Assembly (NCBI GenBank): GCA_017539165.1
Contig: JAFYHN010000083.1
Location: 1-36,007, forward strand
DNA: 36,007 bases
Reading direction: 5' to 3'
DNA from: Eubacterium sp.
GTDB taxonomy: Bacteria > Bacillota > Clostridia > Lachnospirales > Lachnospiraceae
Position 1 is the first letter of the stretch; the number at the start of each line of letters is the position of its first letter. Position numbers and translations under genes: made by a program. The notes under the pieces were generated by a model. It ran no database searches. It had not been told where the DNA came from and saw only the letters and a program-made list of their open reading frames with translations. Shown piece after piece: positions 15,911 through 24,031 of this stretch.

Positions 15911-16639
15911 TTATGCTATATATGTTACCAAAGATTTGTTATGGAACTCTTCTTTGTCTTTATTTAATTTTTCCTGCCAGTACTGTGCAACAGCCTGTGA
16001 TTCTTTTCCTACCCCAAGAGCCTGTGCTGACATCTGCATTTCTGCATTAAACAGGTTGCACATGTCAAACAGAATGTCTTTAAGTGCAGCATATTCATAG
16101 TCATACAGATACCAGAACTCATCATCACGGTCTATGCTTGGCAGGAACTCTATCCTGAGTTTTCCCTTGGTCTTCACCTGAAGAAGCTGTCTGCCATCTT
16201 CATCACGAGGCCAGAGTTCATAATCCCCGTCCATTTCCATCTGACGGTTTATCATGTTCAGGTTGCTTTTCAAACTGATGTAATCAGCAACAGTAGAAAG
16301 AGAAGTAATACCGCCACTATTGGAAATAAATGGCAGCATACCAAGTTCCGGGAACAGGACATTCACCTGTTCTCCGAAAGTATCTTCATAATAAACATTG
16401 TTGATTACATCTATCTTCTGATTAGTTACATCTACAAAGAAACCACCTTTATAGCCTATAATCTGGTCAGAATCTATGAACATTTCTCTTGGAGTAAAGA
16501 CAGCTTCATCAAGCCAAGATAAAGCCTGCTGAAGCATGTCTTCAAGGTCTTCCCGGTCGAGCATACTGGCAATCTTCTTAAAACGGTTATTACCTTCCGT
16601 GAGAATCTGTTCTTTTGTGTACTTCTTCAATGATACCAT
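15911..16639 (-). CDS. Unknown protein, possible neck/connector component
   Basis: 242 residues. The N-terminal part is helical (DREDLEDMLQQALSWLDEAV). The middle is beta-like and ends in RIEFLPSIDRDDEFWYLYDY. The C-terminal third is a long helical region (NAEMQMSAQALGVGKESQAV, then YWQEKLNKDKEEF). No family can be named. Its size, lack of membrane segments and place between the core/scaffold and modular genes suggest a head-tail connector or other virion part, by context only. The start is 10 bases after the preceding stop with TAGGAAGTAG upstream. Confidence 0.7.
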   Translation of the reverse strand: MVSLKKYTKEQILTEGNNRFKKIASMLDREDLEDMLQQALSWLDEAVFTPREMFIDSDQIIGYKGGFFVDVTNQKIDVINNVYYEDTFGEQVNVLFPELGMLPFISNSGGITSLSTVADYISLKSNLNMINRQMEMDGDYELWPRDEDGRQLLQVKTKGKLRIEFLPSIDRDDEFWYLYDYEYAALKDILFDMCNLFNAEMQMSAQALGVGKESQAVAQYWQEKLNKDKEEFHNKSLVTYIA

Positions 16640-16649
16640 TATCTACTTC

Positions 16650-18179
16650 CTAATCATCATACTCATCAAGAACCTGAATGAATCCTGATTTAGAACGCTT
16701 TGCAATCTTTTCAGCATCATCTTTGTTGTTGAAAACTTTGATGGAAGGTCTGCCATAATCTTCTTCTGCATAAAATTTACCATCTTCACAGTAGAATGAC
16801 TTATTGCCATTTTCAGATTTACCGGCAACCCAAGTAGTAGATGATTTTACAGGTTTACGAGAATTGCTAAGATAACCAACTTCATAAAGTTCACGAATTT
16901 CATCAGGGTCATCTTCAGTATAAGGTCCACCAACACGAGGTCCGGGTTCGCTATTTATCTTCTGAACCATTTCAGCAACTTTATCATAATCAGTACTGTA
17001 ATACATTTTAGCACCCTGTACCACCATATAATAAACTTCTTTCGGAAGATTGTCGGCAGATGATTTAACAGGTCTGCGAGATGATTTTATTGCTATACGA
17101 ATATACTTCTCTGCAACATCTCCCATACCTTTCCAAGATTTAGCCTTATCTATTTCCTCACAGAAATCATGATATTTCTCAGACATTCCATGTGTATTGA
17201 GAATGTTCTGTACCAAGCCAACCAATTCAAAATCACTTTCTGCATCACCAAGGTCAGCAAGAGCTTGTTCAAGTTCTTCAGACATAGAAGATTTTACAAC
17301 CTTTCTGCTGTTCTGAATCTCCATTCCAACCCATTTAACACCAAGTTCATAATACTTACGGAAAGTTCCTTCTGTAATAGGAACAAGTTCATCCACACCG
17401 AGTACCATTACGATTTTCTTCCAGAGCTTGTGAGGGTTAGTAATTCCGGTTGAACTTTCATATTCATCAATGTATTTACCCTTAACTATAAAGCCATTAG
17501 ACATTCTGGTGAAGAACATTGCATCTCGGTCGCCATTCATTTCAGCAATTGCCCTATTACAAAGTTCATCTACAAGTTCCCATTTATCATCAGAAACAGC
17601 AGACTTTATAGGTTTACAAGAAGATTCTATATCCTGAACTTTTTCAAGTCTTCCAATTGGTTTTCCTGTATCTTTTTCTGTAAGTTCGATGTAATAATCA
17701 TCAAGAAATTCAACATCAATATCATTTATGTACTGACGGTTAATAATACCCTCAGCACAGAGTACTTTAAGAACTTCCAAGCCGGTTAAGTCATCATGAA
17801 TAACTACTCTCTTATCAGAGAAACGAGAAGTGTCATTTACTTCCCAGCCATCTTCTTCATTTCCCCAGACATCATAAGATACCCATTCATAGTAATCACT
17901 TCCTTCAGGAAGACTATTGGCAGCAGACTTTACAACTTTTTTTGAAGATGTCAGCCAGTTTACAGAATTGATATAATCACAGATACTCGGATTATAATTC
18001 TGTCTGTTGATGTAATCACACAAAGCTCTCTTTACATCTTCTTCCTCACCATAATCCATAGCCTTTGATATGGTTGGTTCAAACTTAAAAACATCTTCAT
18101 AGGCAAGTACATTTGTATAAAAATCTTTAGGATTATATGGTTCCCCATCTTTTCTATCAAGTATCAAATCAATAATCAT
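16650..18179 (-). CDS. Modular protein with five SR(R/K)P(V/I)KS-type linkers
   Basis: I choose ATG 18179 (MIIDLILDRKDGEP; 509 residues), preceded by GAGGAAACTGAT; the longer frame to 18266 reads through the promoter and the previous gene. Linkers, numbered from this start: SSKKVVKSA (78-86), SSCKPIKSA (186-194), NSRKVVKSS (290-298), a double IKSSRRPVKSS (364-374) and NSRKPVKSS (439-447). They separate six blocks of about 60-105 residues. I recognise no enzyme. Blocks 2 and 5 both start right after the linker with a similar 'LP-E/K-...YY' run, suggesting related modules. Inferred to be a late polyprotein, with each block a mature peptide. Confidence 0.8.
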   Translation of the reverse strand: MIIDLILDRKDGEPYNPKDFYTNVLAYEDVFKFEPTISKAMDYGEEEDVKRALCDYINRQNYNPSICDYINSVNWLTSSKKVVKSAANSLPEGSDYYEWVSYDVWGNEEDGWEVNDTSRFSDKRVVIHDDLTGLEVLKVLCAEGIINRQYINDIDVEFLDDYYIELTEKDTGKPIGRLEKVQDIESSCKPIKSAVSDDKWELVDELCNRAIAEMNGDRDAMFFTRMSNGFIVKGKYIDEYESSTGITNPHKLWKKIVMVLGVDELVPITEGTFRKYYELGVKWVGMEIQNSRKVVKSSMSEELEQALADLGDAESDFELVGLVQNILNTHGMSEKYHDFCEEIDKAKSWKGMGDVAEKYIRIAIKSSRRPVKSSADNLPKEVYYMVVQGAKMYYSTDYDKVAEMVQKINSEPGPRVGGPYTEDDPDEIRELYEVGYLSNSRKPVKSSTTWVAGKSENGNKSFYCEDGKFYAEEDYGRPSIKVFNNKDDAEKIAKRSKSGFIQVLDEYDD

Positions 18180-18203
18180 ATCAGTTTCCTCTTTTTCAGT
18201 TGA

Positions 18204-18220
18204 TAATAAATATATAAAAT
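18204..18220 (-). promoter_or_regulatory. Late-type promoter inside the early operon's end
   Basis: TTATATATTT core in the sense direction at 18208-18217, 29 bases before ATG 18179. It begins at the stop codon of the preceding small-gene operon, with no terminator between, so the modular gene can be switched on separately. Confidence 0.6.
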
Positions 18221-18726
18221 TACTTCCTATTCTGCTTATGCAATTCCTTTCGTTTTGCATTGGCAATTTCCCGGCGGTCGATATTCTTTCTTTTCATCGG
18301 ACCTACTCCACTATGGTCAGGAAAACGGTCAGAATCAAGTTCAAGAATTATGTTCGCAAGTTCTGCCGGATATGGAATCAGGAATATCTTTATGTTCTTG
18401 CTGTACTTCTTACCCCGGTTCTTTTCAAAATCATAATAATCCAGTTGATTCTTATAAAGCTCATAAGTCTTTTCATCAAAAGAAATAATCTGAATCAGAC
18501 CAAGTTCCTGAAGTTCAATAAGCTGCTTACGATAAATCATTCCCACAGGAGCTGAATAATCACAATGCAGACCGAAGTCATCTATTGTTCCAACATATGA
18601 ACAACTTCTGAGAACAGCTTTCTGAAATGTAGAAAACTTACTCCATCTTTCTGCAAACTCATAAACATCAACAAAAGTTCCGGTCATCAGAACTTCACCG
18701 GTAGTTTCCTTTACTTCAAAACTCAT
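18220..18726 (-). CDS. Small protein, possible winged-helix fold
   Basis: 168 residues, last gene of the small-gene operon. The run WSKFSTFQKAVLRSC, then PVGMIYRKQLIELQELGLI, then a short beta-like stretch (IQIISFDEKTYELY) has the rhythm of a winged helix-turn-helix, and the C-terminus is very basic (MKRKNIDRREIANAKRKE). A DNA-binding or regulatory role is therefore possible but unproven. Start overlaps the previous stop (ATGA), with GAGGATTTGAAGAT before it. Confidence 0.7.
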   Translation of the reverse strand: MSFEVKETTGEVLMTGTFVDVYEFAERWSKFSTFQKAVLRSCSYVGTIDDFGLHCDYSAPVGMIYRKQLIELQELGLIQIISFDEKTYELYKNQLDYYDFEKNRGKKYSKNIKIFLIPYPAELANIILELDSDRFPDHSGVGPMKRKNIDRREIANAKRKELHKQNRK

Positions 18727-18899
18727 ATCTTCAAATCCTCATCAATGAAATCAGAACTCAGAAGAATATCTCTATCTTCATCATCTGCATAATAAAGTTC
18801 CACAGTAGTTCTCTGATATGAATGAGAACCATCTATCCCAACAACATTCTCTTTACTGATTTTTATTTTCAGTTTTTTCAGGAAGTCTAACTCTTGCAT
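18723..18899 (-). CDS. Very small protein, unknown
   Basis: 58 residues from ATG 18899 (MQELDFLKKLKIKIS), which has a perfect GGAGG 6 bases upstream. A longer in-frame reading to 19034 would overlap the previous gene by 180 bases and begins with an artificial hydrophobic stretch, so I reject it. The start lies within the end of the 18853-19149 gene, a 47-base overlap. The protein is amphipathic with an acidic C-terminus (DEDRDILLSSDFIDEDL). Function unknown. Confidence 0.65.
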   Translation of the reverse strand: MQELDFLKKLKIKISKENVVGIDGSHSYQRTTVELYYADDEDRDILLSSDFIDEDLKI

Positions 18900-19149
18900 C
18901 GTGTTCCTCCAAAAACTTTTCTGCTTTCCATACCACGATATTACTGTAGAAAGGCATAGAAGTATTATACTGATGAATGAACTCGGCAAGTATCTCCATA
19001 GCCCTATCAATTTCAGGTTGTCTGCTTTCTGCACCTGCGATGTGTGCCTTTACCAAATCATCATGTGACCAATATTCTTCATCACAAATACAAATATCAT
19101 TTTCATCTGCATATTTTTCAGCATTCTGCTTAATCTGTTCTTTAGTCAT
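18853..19149 (-). CDS. Small operon protein, unknown
   Basis: 98 residues, predicted mostly helical (EIDRAMEILAEFIHQYN), with Cys16/Cys-rich ICICDEEYW near residues 20-28 and a charged C-terminus. No family is recognised. Its ATG overlaps the preceding stop (ATGA), with AGAGGTTTAGA as ribosome site. Context suggests an accessory early gene. Confidence 0.65.
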   Translation of the reverse strand: MTKEQIKQNAEKYADENDICICDEEYWSHDDLVKAHIAGAESRQPEIDRAMEILAEFIHQYNTSMPFYSNIVVWKAEKFLEEHDARVRLPEKTENKNQ

Positions 19150-19403
19150 TCTAAACCTCTTGTATAGTAAAGGATAAATTCATCAATCGGAAAATTATCT
19201 GGGGCTATAGCTATGCCACCCCAAGTAGTAGTACTTGGAACAGCCACAACCAGACCATCTGACATCTGATACAGGACTTCAAGAATCTCCTTGTCCGAAT
19301 GTCTGCTTAATATGGTTTCAATTTCCTGACAGGTATTCTGATAATCCAGAAACTGTTTACTAGCCTTGCATTTAAGTTCATTTATCTTTTCTAAATCAGT
19401 CAT
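19146..19403 (-). CDS. Small operon protein, unknown
   Basis: 85 residues: helical first half (ELKCKASKQFLDYQNTCQEIE) and a second half with VVAVPSTTTWGGIAIAPDN. No known family. Overlaps the preceding gene's stop by ATGA, with AAGGGAAGTGAT upstream. Soluble. Confidence 0.65.
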   Translation of the reverse strand: MTDLEKINELKCKASKQFLDYQNTCQEIETILSRHSDKEILEVLYQMSDGLVVAVPSTTTWGGIAIAPDNFPIDEFILYYTRGLE

Positions 19404-19663
19404 ATCACTTCCCTTTCTTTATGTTCTTTATCAAGCCATTCTTCTATTGCTAAATCAACAAACAGATATTCAAACATACAAAGAGGAATTGCCAGAAGAC
19501 CTATTATAGGGTCTATAAATGCAGCACCAATAAGTATCATTCCAATAACTATACCGAGTATGCCGATAGGACACCAAAGATTATTGAGAATCCAATCTAT
19601 AGCATCATTCGTCTTTTCATTTATTTTGTCTTTCTTCTGTTCAAGCCATTCCCGGTTTGTCAT
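19400..19663 (-). CDS. Small two-helix membrane protein
   Basis: 87 residues with charged ends and a hydrophobic centre. Segments about 31-48 (PIGILGIVIGMILIGAAF) and about 52-68 (IIGLLAIPLCMFEYLFV) would span the membrane, with both termini probably on the same side. It is the only clear membrane protein in the window. Small phage membrane proteins of early operons can alter the host envelope or act in lysis or superinfection control; nothing here decides. Start overlaps the preceding stop (ATGA). Confidence 0.7.
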   Translation of the reverse strand: MTNREWLEQKKDKINEKTNDAIDWILNNLWCPIGILGIVIGMILIGAAFIDPIIGLLAIPLCMFEYLFVDLAIEEWLDKEHKEREVI

Positions 19664-19851
19664 AAGCCTTTCCTCACTTCAGATTTCATATCTGACAACC
19701 TTTCGGTTAAGCACTTGTTAAGTTCCTTAGCACAGGTTTTGCATAAAGCAAATCTTGTTACAGAATCAACCTGTACTTCCATTTTAGAATGTCTTGCGTT
19801 ACACAAATTGCAAAGATATACACTGCGTTCTATAACTGTTATATTTTTCAT
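19660..19851 (-). CDS. Small four-cysteine zinc-ribbon-like protein
   Basis: 63 residues from ATG 19851 (MKNITVIERSVYLCNLC), chosen because TAGGAGTTAGGCTT precedes it; an upstream in-frame ATG at 19884 overlaps the previous gene. Cys-X2-Cys (YLCNLCNA) and Cys-X2-Cys (ALCKTCAK) are about 23 residues apart, the spacing of a treble-clef or zinc-ribbon fold. Such small phage proteins often bind nucleic acid or host polymerase; here that is inference. Part of the chain of overlapping operon genes. Confidence 0.7.
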   Translation of the reverse strand: MKNITVIERSVYLCNLCNARHSKMEVQVDSVTRFALCKTCAKELNKCLTERLSDMKSEVRKGL

Positions 19852-19862
19852 AAGCCTAACTC

Positions 19863-20111
19863 CTATAAAATCTTTGTCATACATTTATTCCAATCTTCTT
19901 CTGAATAAAGAAATGTAAACCAACCACGATGTTTGTTTCTCTCACCAAACTTAGTTCCGTCTTTAAGAAACCTAGTTCCATCTTCAACAGTAATTTGGGT
20001 CTTAGTTACTTTCTTAACAGTTGTGCGTTCAATCATTTCCTGACCGGCAGCACCACAATGTCTTACCACAACTTCATCACCAACCTGTAATCCTTCTAAT
20101 AATTCTTCCAC
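19863..20111 (-). CDS. Small beta-barrel-like protein, GTG start
   Basis: 82 residues. The pattern LQVGDEVVVRH followed by TTVKKVTKTQITVEDGTRF and a charged tail is that of small SH3-like or OB-like phage proteins of unknown role that occur in many early regions. The start is GTG at 20111 with CAAGGAGAACTGATT in front. It follows 20114-20914 by 2 bases. Confidence 0.7.
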   Translation of the reverse strand: MEELLEGLQVGDEVVVRHCGAAGQEMIERTTVKKVTKTQITVEDGTRFLKDGTKFGERNKHRGWFTFLYSEEDWNKCMTKIL

Positions 20112-20113
20112 AA

Positions 20114-20914
20114 TCAGTTCTCCTTGTTTAATACTGTCTTTGCTCTACCCTTTACCATAGTAGATTCTATAAATCTAACCTGACCCTTACAGTTTACAAA
20201 ATAGTCAGAATTAAGATGTCGGAAATAACCACTTCTGAAGTGAGGTCGTACAAACCCATGTTCAACATCTTTGTGTGAAACAACCTTATCACTTACAGAA
20301 ATTACCTTGGCATTAGGATTTCTCTTTACTGAATTTGGAACTCCATCAATCACACACTCAGGAAAAGCATTGATGTAGAACAGGAAGTTCATAGCCATAT
20401 TGAATACCCAAGAGTTTCCGGTCTTGCTGTCAAACTGTTCAGCACAGAACGTGTAGTTCATGTCATCAGTAAATACAGTTACATAATGATTTTCTTTCAG
20501 GTCAGAAAGCACATAGATTGTGAAGGAATATGTCTGACCGATAACTCCGAAAACAGTACCATTGGCAAAAACATTTGAACTGAAAATCGACTGGACATCT
20601 TTTGCCTTGATTTCAGTCTGCTTGAAGAAATCAAACAGGCTGTCATCTTTAAGGTAATAACGTGGGATTCCCTGTTCCACTTCACCCTGAACAAGAACGA
20701 TTTCCTGTGAGTACTGGAACTTCAAACAGTCAGCAACCGGATTTATCATTATCATCAGTGCGTCTTCATCTGAAATCTCACGCATTCTTTTCATTGTGGC
20801 AAAGCATACGTTCTGCTTTTCCTTAATGGACAAAGATGGTTGCAGCTTGCAGACTTTCTTATAATAACCATTGTACTCAGTAATCTGTTTGTTCAAAATG
20901 TTTTTGTATGACAT
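20114..20914 (-). CDS. Conserved-type phage protein with RPHFRSGYFRHL motif
   Basis: 266 residues, the largest gene of the operon. The C-terminus has VRPHFRSGYFRHL, then GQVRFIESTMVKGRAKTV. This resembles a 'RpHwRrGHfR..' plus 'v.g...' ending found in many uncharacterised phage and mobile-element proteins; no biochemical role is firmly attached to it as far as I know. The central part is beta-rich with aromatic residues. TAAGGAGTAGAC before ATG is a strong ribosome site. Expected to be expressed early from the promoter at 21489-21517. Confidence 0.75.
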   Translation of the reverse strand: MSYKNILNKQITEYNGYYKKVCKLQPSLSIKEKQNVCFATMKRMREISDEDALMIMINPVADCLKFQYSQEIVLVQGEVEQGIPRYYLKDDSLFDFFKQTEIKAKDVQSIFSSNVFANGTVFGVIGQTYSFTIYVLSDLKENHYVTVFTDDMNYTFCAEQFDSKTGNSWVFNMAMNFLFYINAFPECVIDGVPNSVKRNPNAKVISVSDKVVSHKDVEHGFVRPHFRSGYFRHLNSDYFVNCKGQVRFIESTMVKGRAKTVLNKEN

Positions 20915-20923
20915 GTCTACTCC

Positions 20924-21106
20924 TTATTCACAGCATGTGATTGAAATGATGTTTCCATTATCCAGATTTGAATGTTTGTTGAACAGTTTTTCAATTGCTT
21001 TCTGTTCATTTTCTGCCTTGCAATGGAAACGAATCTGTCTTGGTTCAAGTCCACAGGATGCCCCTGAAGCACCTATTGTCCAATACACAATGTAATAATC
21101 TTTCAT
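20924..21106 (-). CDS. Small operon protein, unknown
   Basis: 60 residues. KDYYIVYWTIGASGASCGLE forms a likely beta hairpin and AENEQKAIEKLFNKHS a helix, ending in CCE. The shape (strand, helix, strand) is common among small phage proteins of unknown role. AAGGAGTGGTTT before ATG gives strong initiation. Confidence 0.7.
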   Translation of the reverse strand: MKDYYIVYWTIGASGASCGLEPRQIRFHCKAENEQKAIEKLFNKHSNLDNGNIISITCCE

Positions 21107-21116
21107 AAACCACTCC

Positions 21117-21449
21117 TTATGCTACAACTTCAGAATCCTTGATGTGATAATCAATATCAAGATTTTCTGCAAGTCCATTCATCCAAGACCAGTGTGCATT
21201 GCAACTAAAGGTGTGTTCATCACTTGCAAGAAGATTGTATTTCTTGTTCAGTGGGAACAAAGCCTTTGCAATCTCAACATTTGTTGCAGTGTCTGGAATC
21301 TCAACTTCTTCAAAAACTTCCTGCACAATTTCATCTGTTGGCTCAAAGAAAAGCTGACCAATGAAAAGTTTTCCATTCTTTTCAGCAACCGGTTCAACCT
21401 TACTTTCTTTAAGAATCTGACTGTAAACATTAGCGATTTGAATCTTCAT
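21117..21449 (-). CDS. First gene of the small-gene operon, unknown
   Basis: 110 residues, acidic, no family recognised. It directly follows the sigma70-type promoter, and its leader ends in TAAGGAGCAAATT before ATG. The rightward gene at 5579 has a near-identical ending (TAAGGAGCAATT), so both units may share early control. The protein has an alternating helix/strand look and a His/Trp-containing segment (CNAHWSWMNG). Confidence 0.75.
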   Translation of the reverse strand: MKIQIANVYSQILKESKVEPVAEKNGKLFIGQLFFEPTDEIVQEVFEEVEIPDTATNVEIAKALFPLNKKYNLLASDEHTFSCNAHWSWMNGLAENLDIDYHIKDSEVVA

Positions 21450-21488
21450 AATTTGCTCCTTAGTTATTTAGTTTTACTATCTATAATA

Positions 21489-21517
21489 AATATACACTCT
21501 TGTATAAACCTTGTCAA
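21489..21517 (-). promoter_or_regulatory. Sigma70-type early promoter (TTGACA-17-TATATT)
   Basis: In the sense direction TTGACA (21517-21512), 17-bp spacer, TATATT (21494-21489). It is positioned about 40 bases before ATG 21449 and just downstream of a terminator, so it should drive the whole 18220-21449 operon with host polymerase. Confidence 0.85.
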
Positions 21518-21528
21518 GCAAAAAAGTA

Positions 21529-21566
21529 AAAAAAAAATAAAAAAAACACCACTTTCGGTGGTGTTT
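21529..21566 (-). terminator. Strong Rho-independent terminator
   Basis: AAACACCAC (21544-21552) and GTGGTGTTT (21558-21566) form a 9-bp stem closed by a short loop, followed leftward by a long T-run interrupted by one A. It ends the 21593-22538 unit and insulates the early promoter. Confidence 0.9.
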
Positions 21567-21592
21567 ATCAGAAAATAACCGGAAAAAACAGA

Positions 21593-22054
21593 TTATTTGT
21601 CTGCTTTCTTCATGAGCTTAGCCATATCTTTCTGCATCTGTTCAAAACCTTTCTGCATAGTCTCAAGCTGCTTTGACTGTGTTTCAATGAGTTTTGCCTG
21701 TGTTTCAACAAGTTTCTCAAGTGCAGGACTGTTTCCTGTAGGTGCAGATTCAGTTGCCGGGTGAAGTGTATTCTGGGTGAAAGTCTTCAGGTTGTTCTGT
21801 TTCTTTTCATTGATGAGTGCCCAGTCTTCATCAGTAAGCTGCTTGATGAACTTACCATCTTTACCCTTAATCTGTGCTTCACAAATCATAGGGTGGCGGA
21901 GAGAAAGAAGTTCAATGGCATCTTCATAAGATACTTCAGTTCCCTGCTGATTGGTGTCGGGGTCTACAAGCCAGATACGGATTGTATTTCCATGACTTGT
22001 TACCGAACAGAATTTACCGCTTATAGGCTGTACTCTGATTGTTTTGTTAGCCAT
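21593..22054 (-). CDS. Small protein with C-terminal coiled coil
   Basis: 153 residues. Residues 1-90 form a compact domain (IRVQPISGKFCSVTSHGNTI at the start, then a helical part). A Pro/Thr/Ser linker follows, then residues about 110-153 are a regular coiled coil with heptad-like LVETQAKLIETQSKQLETMQ. Such a layout suits oligomerising virion or assembly factors. The ribosome site is AAAGGAGG 10 bases upstream. A terminator follows. Function unknown. Confidence 0.7.
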   Translation of the reverse strand: MANKTIRVQPISGKFCSVTSHGNTIRIWLVDPDTNQQGTEVSYEDAIELLSLRHPMICEAQIKGKDGKFIKQLTDEDWALINEKKQNNLKTFTQNTLHPATESAPTGNSPALEKLVETQAKLIETQSKQLETMQKGFEQMQKDMAKLMKKADK

Positions 22055-22098
22055 ATTTCATGGTCCTCCTTTACTTCTTTATAATTAAAGATAATAAA

Positions 22099-22269
22099 TT
22101 ATTCCCGGAAAATCAAAGAAATTTTATCATCTTCAATATCAAATTCAATCTTGAAATCAGTTATCTCTTTATGGGTTGTTTCATCTTTCAGGACTACCGA
22201 AACCTTATGTTTACCGAATCCCTGATGTGCTTTGTCCTGAAAGACAGCTACAAATTCCGTCAGTTCCAT
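22099..22269 (-). CDS. Very small protein, unknown
   Basis: A 56-residue frame beginning MELTEFVAVFQDKAHQG and ending ISLIFRE. The alternating pattern (KHKVSVVLKDETTHKEITDFK described by its strands) suggests a small beta sheet. The ATG lies 10 bases inside the end of the 22260-22538 gene, consistent with coupled translation. It fills an otherwise empty 200-base gap. Confidence 0.6.
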   Translation of the reverse strand: MELTEFVAVFQDKAHQGFGKHKVSVVLKDETTHKEITDFKIEFDIEDDKISLIFRE

Positions 22270-22538
22270 TCAAGTCTCCGGTCGGCAGGAATTACCTGTT
22301 CATAAACTTTTCTGAGTTCTGAGATAAGTTCATCACCATAATGAACGATACATTTTGTAAGATACAGAGAGAACTCATTGATGTCCGGCTGTTCCTTACT
22401 TTCAGCTCTTGTCGCAACAGTAACCATAAACTCAAACTGAAATTTATCTTCAGGATTGTTTTCAAACTTCTCATAAAAAGACAGAATGAAGTTCTTAAAT
22501 GATTCTGTACAATATGCAAATGTTTCAGATTTGGTCAT
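22260..22538 (-). CDS. Small helical protein, unknown
   Basis: 92 residues, mostly helical, charged, with FILSFYEKFENNPEDKFQFE and ELISELRKVYEQV. No family is recognised. AAAGGAGTATATATTC before ATG. It lies between the homing endonuclease and the coiled-coil gene and probably belongs to the unit ending at 21593, since no terminator separates them. Confidence 0.7.
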   Translation of the reverse strand: MTKSETFAYCTESFKNFILSFYEKFENNPEDKFQFEFMVTVATRAESKEQPDINEFSLYLTKCIVHYGDELISELRKVYEQVIPADRRLEWN

Positions 22539-22572
22539 GAATATATACTCCTTTATATTTTAATTATAGAAA

Positions 22573-23961
22573 TCATTTAGATTTCATTCCTTTGGAAATA
22601 CTGGCTTTGGCTTTCGGACATCTGCCCGGAACAAAGCCTTCAGGACACTCAAACTGCATAACTTCAATCTCACCATTATTATAATACTTTCTGCCTTTAT
22701 TGGCTTTACTGATACTAGATTTCTTGTCAGCAGAACAGACAATTCCCCGGTGACCATCGGCAAGTTTCTTAGTATGTACCTGTCTTTCTTCATCAGTCAG
22801 ACTGTTCCACCAATCCTTACGGCTCTGACTTCTTTTTTCAGAACCGGTAGCTGTATGAGTTCTCCCCGGTCGAAAACCAGCTGGACAGGAATCAGCAACA
22901 GTATCAATGATTCCATTGGTATACCATTTCTTACCTTTGGTCTGTTTAAGGGATTTGTTTCGTTCTGAATTGATTCTTCTCTGTTCCTGACCCTTTTCAG
23001 ATTGCCAGTAAGTCCTTAAAGATTCCTTACGTCTTTGTTTTGATTCTTCAGAGAATACCTGAGATTTACGGGCTGCTGAAATTTTGGATTTAGTTTCATC
23101 TGATACTACATGTCCTTTTTGTATTTCAGAAAGTTTTTGTCTCGTTTCTTCTGAAACAGCATGTCCTTTTAGAGATTTAGACATCTTATATCTCGTTTCT
23201 TCTGTAATTATTTGAAGTTTTCTTTTTTCACGAAGATTCTTTTTCAACTCCTCACCTTTTGGAGAATTATACATCTTATGCATCGATTCTGATAACTTTT
23301 TATTATGTTCTTTTGGATATTTCCATCCTTTTGTTGGAGATGGTCTACCCAATCCTGCTTTGGATAATTTTTCTTTAAATTCCTGACTGTGTACAGCCTT
23401 TTGAAATTTTTCAGAATTTTTAATGGATTTAGAAATCTTTTTATTTAATTCGATTTTTTGTTCTTCTGTCAAACTATCTCTATAGTGAGTAGTTCTACGT
23501 TTTTGAGCATCTGACATTCTTTTTCTAGTTTCTTCGCTAGGATTTTTATGAGATTCTGAAAGTTTTCTTTTTGTCTCATCTGAAAGTTTTTTACCAATAT
23601 TTTTTAATCTTATTTTTTCAATAGATTCTTTTGTTAATTTCCCATGTCCACCTTCACCACCATCAGCATGATTATATTCGGCTTTACCTACAGAACGATA
23701 TAATGAAATATATTCCCTTTCAAGAATGTTTACTATGTCTTCGGAATAACATATTGCTAACACTTCTTTTGAGAAATTTTTAATTCCCCATTTCTTTTCG
23801 GAATATTGTATATGTTTTCCTTTTCCCATATAACTTCTACTTTCTGGTTTTTCATTTTTGCGAAGTTTATGTTTTCCAACATAATTACGACCATCAAGAT
23901 TGTTTGTAATAAGATAAATAATGTAAACATTTAGTCTATTATTGTTATTAGACATAGACAA
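22573..23961 (-). CDS. Free-standing GIY-YIG homing endonuclease
   Basis: 462 residues. The N-terminal ~95 residues are a GIY-YIG nuclease: VYIIYLIT (12-19) and NYVGKH (26-31) give the two signature strands, with Arg25 and the Glu81 region (LEREY) as likely catalytic residues. Many NUMOD3-type repeats follow (S-E-E-T-R-x-K-L-S and variants). The C-terminus has two copies of a 'KG(K/R)K(W/Y)Y(T/N)NG ... CP(A/E)GF(R/V)PGR' DNA-binding module. This architecture is standard for mobile phage endonucleases. It has its own sigma70-type promoter, a leader hairpin and AAGGAGG 8 bases before ATG. It lies just after the capsid gene, an often-invaded site. Confidence 0.92.
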   Translation of the reverse strand: MSMSNNNNRLNVYIIYLITNNLDGRNYVGKHKLRKNEKPESRSYMGKGKHIQYSEKKWGIKNFSKEVLAICYSEDIVNILEREYISLYRSVGKAEYNHADGGEGGHGKLTKESIEKIRLKNIGKKLSDETKRKLSESHKNPSEETRKRMSDAQKRRTTHYRDSLTEEQKIELNKKISKSIKNSEKFQKAVHSQEFKEKLSKAGLGRPSPTKGWKYPKEHNKKLSESMHKMYNSPKGEELKKNLREKRKLQIITEETRYKMSKSLKGHAVSEETRQKLSEIQKGHVVSDETKSKISAARKSQVFSEESKQRRKESLRTYWQSEKGQEQRRINSERNKSLKQTKGKKWYTNGIIDTVADSCPAGFRPGRTHTATGSEKRSQSRKDWWNSLTDEERQVHTKKLADGHRGIVCSADKKSSISKANKGRKYYNNGEIEVMQFECPEGFVPGRCPKAKASISKGMKSK

Positions 23962-23989
23962 TTCCTCCTTTGAATTGTTTGTGTTGTTC

Positions 23990-24018
23990 GACTATGGATA
24001 TTAACGCTATCCATAGTC
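23990..24018 (-). promoter_or_regulatory. 11-bp leader hairpin of the homing endonuclease
   Basis: GACTATGGATA (23990-24000) and TATCCATAGTC (24008-24018) pair perfectly around a 7-nt loop, between the promoter and the ribosome site. No T-run follows, so it is not a terminator. It may protect or regulate the message. Confidence 0.7.
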
Positions 24019-24031
24019 TTTAGATGAATAT

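Noticed and set aside
18180-18266. Longer N-terminus for the 16650 modular gene
   Set aside because: It would overlap the previous gene and read through the late-type element; GAGGAAA before ATG 18179 marks the real start.
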